DNA from: Akkermansia sp.
GTDB taxonomy: Bacteria > Verrucomicrobiota > Verrucomicrobiia > Verrucomicrobiales > Akkermansiaceae
Assembly (NCBI GenBank): GCA_020047775.1
Contig: JAIFNK010000267.1
Location: 1 to 7,227, forward strand
Direction of reading: 5' to 3'
DNA: 7,227 bases
Part shown: positions 5,281 to 7,227 of the stretch, piece after piece
Layout: the number at the start of each line of letters is the position of its first letter
Position numbering within the stretch: position 1 is the stretch's first letter
The notes under the pieces: model-generated
Seen by the model: the letters and a program-made list of their open reading frames with translations, nothing else
What the model was told of the DNA's origin: nothing
Databases searched by the model: none
Made by a program: the position numbers and the translations under genes

Positions 5281-6765
5281 ATGGATCTGGAATGGGCCAA
5301 GGACGGCATCACCGGCGAGTTGTTCATCGTCCAGGCGCGTCCCGAGACCGTGCAATCCCGCAAGGATCTCGACGTTTTCGAAACCTATCACCTCGAACAA
5401 CGCGGCAAGGTGCTCGCCACCGGCCAAAGCGTCGGCAGCAAGATCGCCACCGACCGCGTGCGCGTGATCGAGAACCCGAGCATGATCGACCGCTTCGAGG
5501 CAGGCGAAATCCTCGTCACCGACAAGACCGATCCCGACTGGCAGCCGATCATGAACAAGGCGGCCGCCATCGTTACCCGCCGCGGCGGCAGAACCTGCCA
5601 TGCGGCGATCATCAGCCGCGAGCTCGGCGTGCCCGCCATCGTCGGCGTCGAGCAGGACGCGGACGCGCTGATGGACGGCGAAATGGTGACGGTGAGTTGT
5701 GCCGAGGGCGAAACCGGCTTCGTCTATCAGGGAGCGCTGCCGTTCCGCGTCAAACAAAGCAACCTCAGGAACCTCTCCCGCCCGACCACCAAGGTGATGC
5801 TCAACCTGGCCAACCCGGACGAGGCGTTTTCACTGAGTTTCCTCCCCAACGACGGCGTGGGCCTCGCCCGCATGGAGTTCATCGTCAGCAACCACATCAA
5901 GATCCATCCGCTGGCGCTGGTGAATTTCGACACGCTCGCCGACCAGGAGGCCAAGGCGGAGATCGCCCGCCTGACCCAAGGCTACGATGACAAACCCGCC
6001 TATTTCGTGGACCGGCTCACCCAGGGTGTCGCAACGCTCGCCGCCGCCTTCTATCCGAAAGACGTCATCCTCCGCCTCAGCGATTTCAAGACCAACGAAT
6101 ACGCCAACCTCATCGGAGGCGCCGCCTACGAACCCATCGAGGAAAACCCGATGCTCGGCTTCCGCGGTGCGAGCCGCTACTACCATCCGCGCTATCAGGA
6201 AGGATTCGCCCTCGAGTGCCGCGCCGCGAAGAAGGTCCGCGACGAGATGGGGCTCACCAACCTGAAGCTGATGATCCCCTTCTGCCGCACCGTCGAGGAA
6301 GGCATCAAGGTCCACAAGGAAATGAACAAACACGGCCTCAGGCGCGGTGAGAACGATCTCGAAATCTACGTCATGTGCGAGATCCCCAGCAACGTCATCC
6401 TCGCCACCGAATTCTGCGACATCTTCGACGGCTTCAGCATCGGCTCCAACGACCTCACCCAGCTCATCCTCGGCGTGGACCGCGACAGCGAGATCATCGC
6501 GCCGCTTTTCGACGAACAGAACCCCGCCGTGAAGACCATGATCGCCCAGGTCATCGCCGTATGCCGCAGAAAGCACCGCAAGATCGGCAGCTGCGGCCAG
6601 GCCCCGAGCGACTATCCGGAATTCGCGGAATTCCTCGTTGAACAAGGCATCAACAGCATTTCGCTCAACCCGGACACCGTGCTGAAGACGACCCTGACAA
6701 TCATCGCCAAAGAGCGCGCACTCGCCACTCCTAACATTCAATCCGTTGAATTGGCAACACCATGA
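5281..6765 (+). CDS. ppsA: PpsA C-terminal piece: phosphohistidine swivelling domain and PEP/pyruvate barrel
   Basis: The open piece from ATG 5281 has 494 residues; numbers here count from the full-gene start at 4327. It begins inside the ATP-grasp domain (MDLEWAKDG at 319-327, then FIVQARPETV). The swivelling domain has RRGGRTCHAAIISRELGVPA, with the phosphorylated His at 425 (codon 5599-5601; equivalent to His421 of E. coli PpsA). The C-terminal barrel has GLARMEFIVSNH, NPMLGFRGASRYY, MCEIPSNVILATEF, SIGSNDLTQLILGVDRDS, and GSCGQAPSDYPEFAEF with the catalytic Cys at 756, ending in SLNPDTVLKT. No ribosome-binding site precedes ATG 5281, and in the intact family this Met is internal, so independent translation is doubtful. 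The mobile and barrel domains have no visible lesion. Confidence 0.85.
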   Translation: MDLEWAKDGITGELFIVQARPETVQSRKDLDVFETYHLEQRGKVLATGQSVGSKIATDRVRVIENPSMIDRFEAGEILVTDKTDPDWQPIMNKAAAIVTRRGGRTCHAAIISRELGVPAIVGVEQDADALMDGEMVTVSCAEGETGFVYQGALPFRVKQSNLRNLSRPTTKVMLNLANPDEAFSLSFLPNDGVGLARMEFIVSNHIKIHPLALVNFDTLADQEAKAEIARLTQGYDDKPAYFVDRLTQGVATLAAAFYPKDVILRLSDFKTNEYANLIGGAAYEPIEENPMLGFRGASRYYHPRYQEGFALECRAAKKVRDEMGLTNLKLMIPFCRTVEEGIKVHKEMNKHGLRRGENDLEIYVMCEIPSNVILATEFCDIFDGFSIGSNDLTQLILGVDRDSEIIAPLFDEQNPAVKTMIAQVIAVCRRKHRKIGSCGQAPSDYPEFAEFLVEQGINSISLNPDTVLKTTLTIIAKERALATPNIQSVELATP

Positions 6766-7227
6766 AGACGCTGTCTCCAGCCCCCCACCGCTTCGAGCCC
6801 GGGCCCGAGATCGCGTCGTTCTATCATCTCACCGGATGCGACCTCTCTCGCTGCGCCTGCACCGGCACCGCCTGTTTCATCGCCCGCAATTCCCTTGGCA
6901 AGCCTGAGCCGGCCAATGGCCCGCGAGTCTTTTGCCTGGGTCGTTGTTTCGAGTCCCCCGCCACCGGTCTTTCGAAAAAACGGCCACGGATCGAAGTCCA
7001 CTCGCGCGAACCCGTCCTGCTCTCGCGAGTCGTCCGCGGCGGCGCGCGGTCGCTCGAAAAATATTGCAGCACCGGCGGCTATCAGGCGTTTGACCGGGCC
7101 ATCACCGAGCCACCCGGGGCGGTGCTCGCCGCCATCGAAGACGCCGGGCTGCGCGGTCGCGGCGGCGCGGGATTCCCGACCGGTCGCAAGTGGCGCGTCG
7201 CGGCGGAACAAGCGGCCGGGCCCAACT
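6762..7227 (+). CDS. NuoE/NuoF-type NADH-oxidising (diaphorase) subunit, 5' portion
   Basis: The frame is open from ATG 6762 to the window edge (155 codons), so the gene is cut off. Residues about 18-80 look like a shortened thioredoxin-like [2Fe-2S] domain of the NuoE/HoxF type: C33-x4-C38 in CTGTACFIARNS and C58-x3-C62 in FCLGRCFESP, the usual two cysteine pairs. Residues about 85-155 begin a NuoF-like flavoprotein: REPVLLSRVVRGGARSL (82-98), then GLRGRGGAGFPTGRKW (129-144), the signature preceding and entering the FMN/NADH-binding fold. Such subunits pass electrons from NADH through FMN to iron-sulfur clusters in complex I, NAD-linked hydrogenases and formate dehydrogenases; which partner applies here lies beyond the edge. 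Cys26, Cys31 and Cys102 are extra. The start overlaps the ppsA stop (ATGA), indicating the same operon. The family is secure, the exact complex unknown. Confidence 0.85.
   Translation, partial: MKTLSPAPHRFEPGPEIASFYHLTGCDLSRCACTGTACFIARNSLGKPEPANGPRVFCLGRCFESPATGLSKKRPRIEVHSREPVLLSRVVRGGARSLEKYCSTGGYQAFDRAITEPPGAVLAAIEDAGLRGRGGAGFPTGRKWRVAAEQAAGPN

Larger units (their letters stand above)
4327..6765 (+). pseudogene. ppsA: Phosphoenolpyruvate synthase gene interrupted by one in-frame amber codon
   Basis: Taken as one frame, 4327-6765 encodes an 812-position PEP synthase of normal length, broken only by TAG at codon 301 (5227-5229). The 17 codons between the stop and ATG 5281 still encode the expected sequence (ACVIEDHYSAKRGQPTP, then MDLEWAKDG), so there is no frameshift or missing segment. 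PEP synthase converts ATP, pyruvate and water to AMP, PEP and phosphate in gluconeogenesis. The stop could be a real nonsense mutation, a read or assembly error, or a readthrough site. The next base is G, not the C typical of leaky stops. A single change would restore Gln (CAG), Trp (TGG), Tyr (TAC or TAT) or other residues; relatives commonly have an aromatic residue or Gln here, as I remember the family. The final TGA overlaps the next start in ATGA, so translational coupling to the NADH oxidoreductase is likely. Confidence 0.85.

Noticed and set aside
4057..5757. A 566-codon open frame on the minus strand across ppsA
   Set aside because: It mirrors the codon structure of strongly conserved ppsA and the end of the fusion gene; its translation is rich in Gly, Asp, Glu, His and Val without family motifs. 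Long antisense frames are expected in high-GC coding DNA.
6738..7211. A 157-codon minus-strand frame at the right end
   Set aside because: It opposes the NuoE/F-like gene, which has clear cysteine and FMN-binding motifs and an ATGA overlap with ppsA.

Overview
The window is high-GC bacterial DNA (G or C dominates third codon positions) with every credible gene on the + strand. Most starts lack a Shine-Dalgarno sequence and several follow a C-rich stretch. That style, together with an AraC regulator carrying a PocR domain, would fit Verrucomicrobiota or a similar high-GC phylum. This is only a guess, because the window holds no rRNA, tRNA or other taxonomic marker.

Layout: (1) 28-1005, an AraC-family regulator with an N-terminal PocR ligand-binding domain. 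(2) 1006-1212, a leader region with a perfect 6+6 palindrome. (3) 1213-1662, an Hsp20 small heat-shock protein (upstream start candidates at 1177 and 1120), followed by a strong intrinsic terminator at 1684-1720. (4) From about 1787 to the right edge, a tightly packed run that looks like one operon: a dienelactone-hydrolase-like gene with its middle missing (1807-2139); an intact phosphoribosyltransferase/erythromycin-esterase fusion (2159-4192); a universal stress protein remnant with only its two ends left (4210-4307); phosphoenolpyruvate synthase ppsA with one in-frame amber codon (4327-6765, TAG at 5227); and the 5' part of a NuoE/NuoF-type NADH-oxidising flavoprotein (6762 onward, cut by the window edge).

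How the genes fit together: Hsp20, the PRTase/erythromycin-esterase fusion and a universal stress protein are also neighbours in the M. tuberculosis DosR dormancy locus (hspX Rv2031c, Rv2030c, pfkB Rv2029c, Rv2028c). Here ppsA and a NADH-oxidising subunit join the same set. I infer a stress, hypoxia or energy-limitation module combining protein protection, a switch in central carbon flow at PEP/pyruvate, and NADH redox balancing. The PocR-AraC protein is a possible local regulator, but nothing in the sequence proves the link.

The most striking observation is that three consecutive accessory genes carry lesions (two internal deletions that leave both gene ends, and one nonsense codon), while the fusion gene among them and the flanking genes look intact. 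This may be real decay, or error in the assembly or reads; the sequence alone cannot decide. I found no CRISPR array, insertion sequence, tRNA or rRNA. I do not see a clearly new system. The best candidates for novelty are the module as a whole and the unknown chemistry of the fusion protein.
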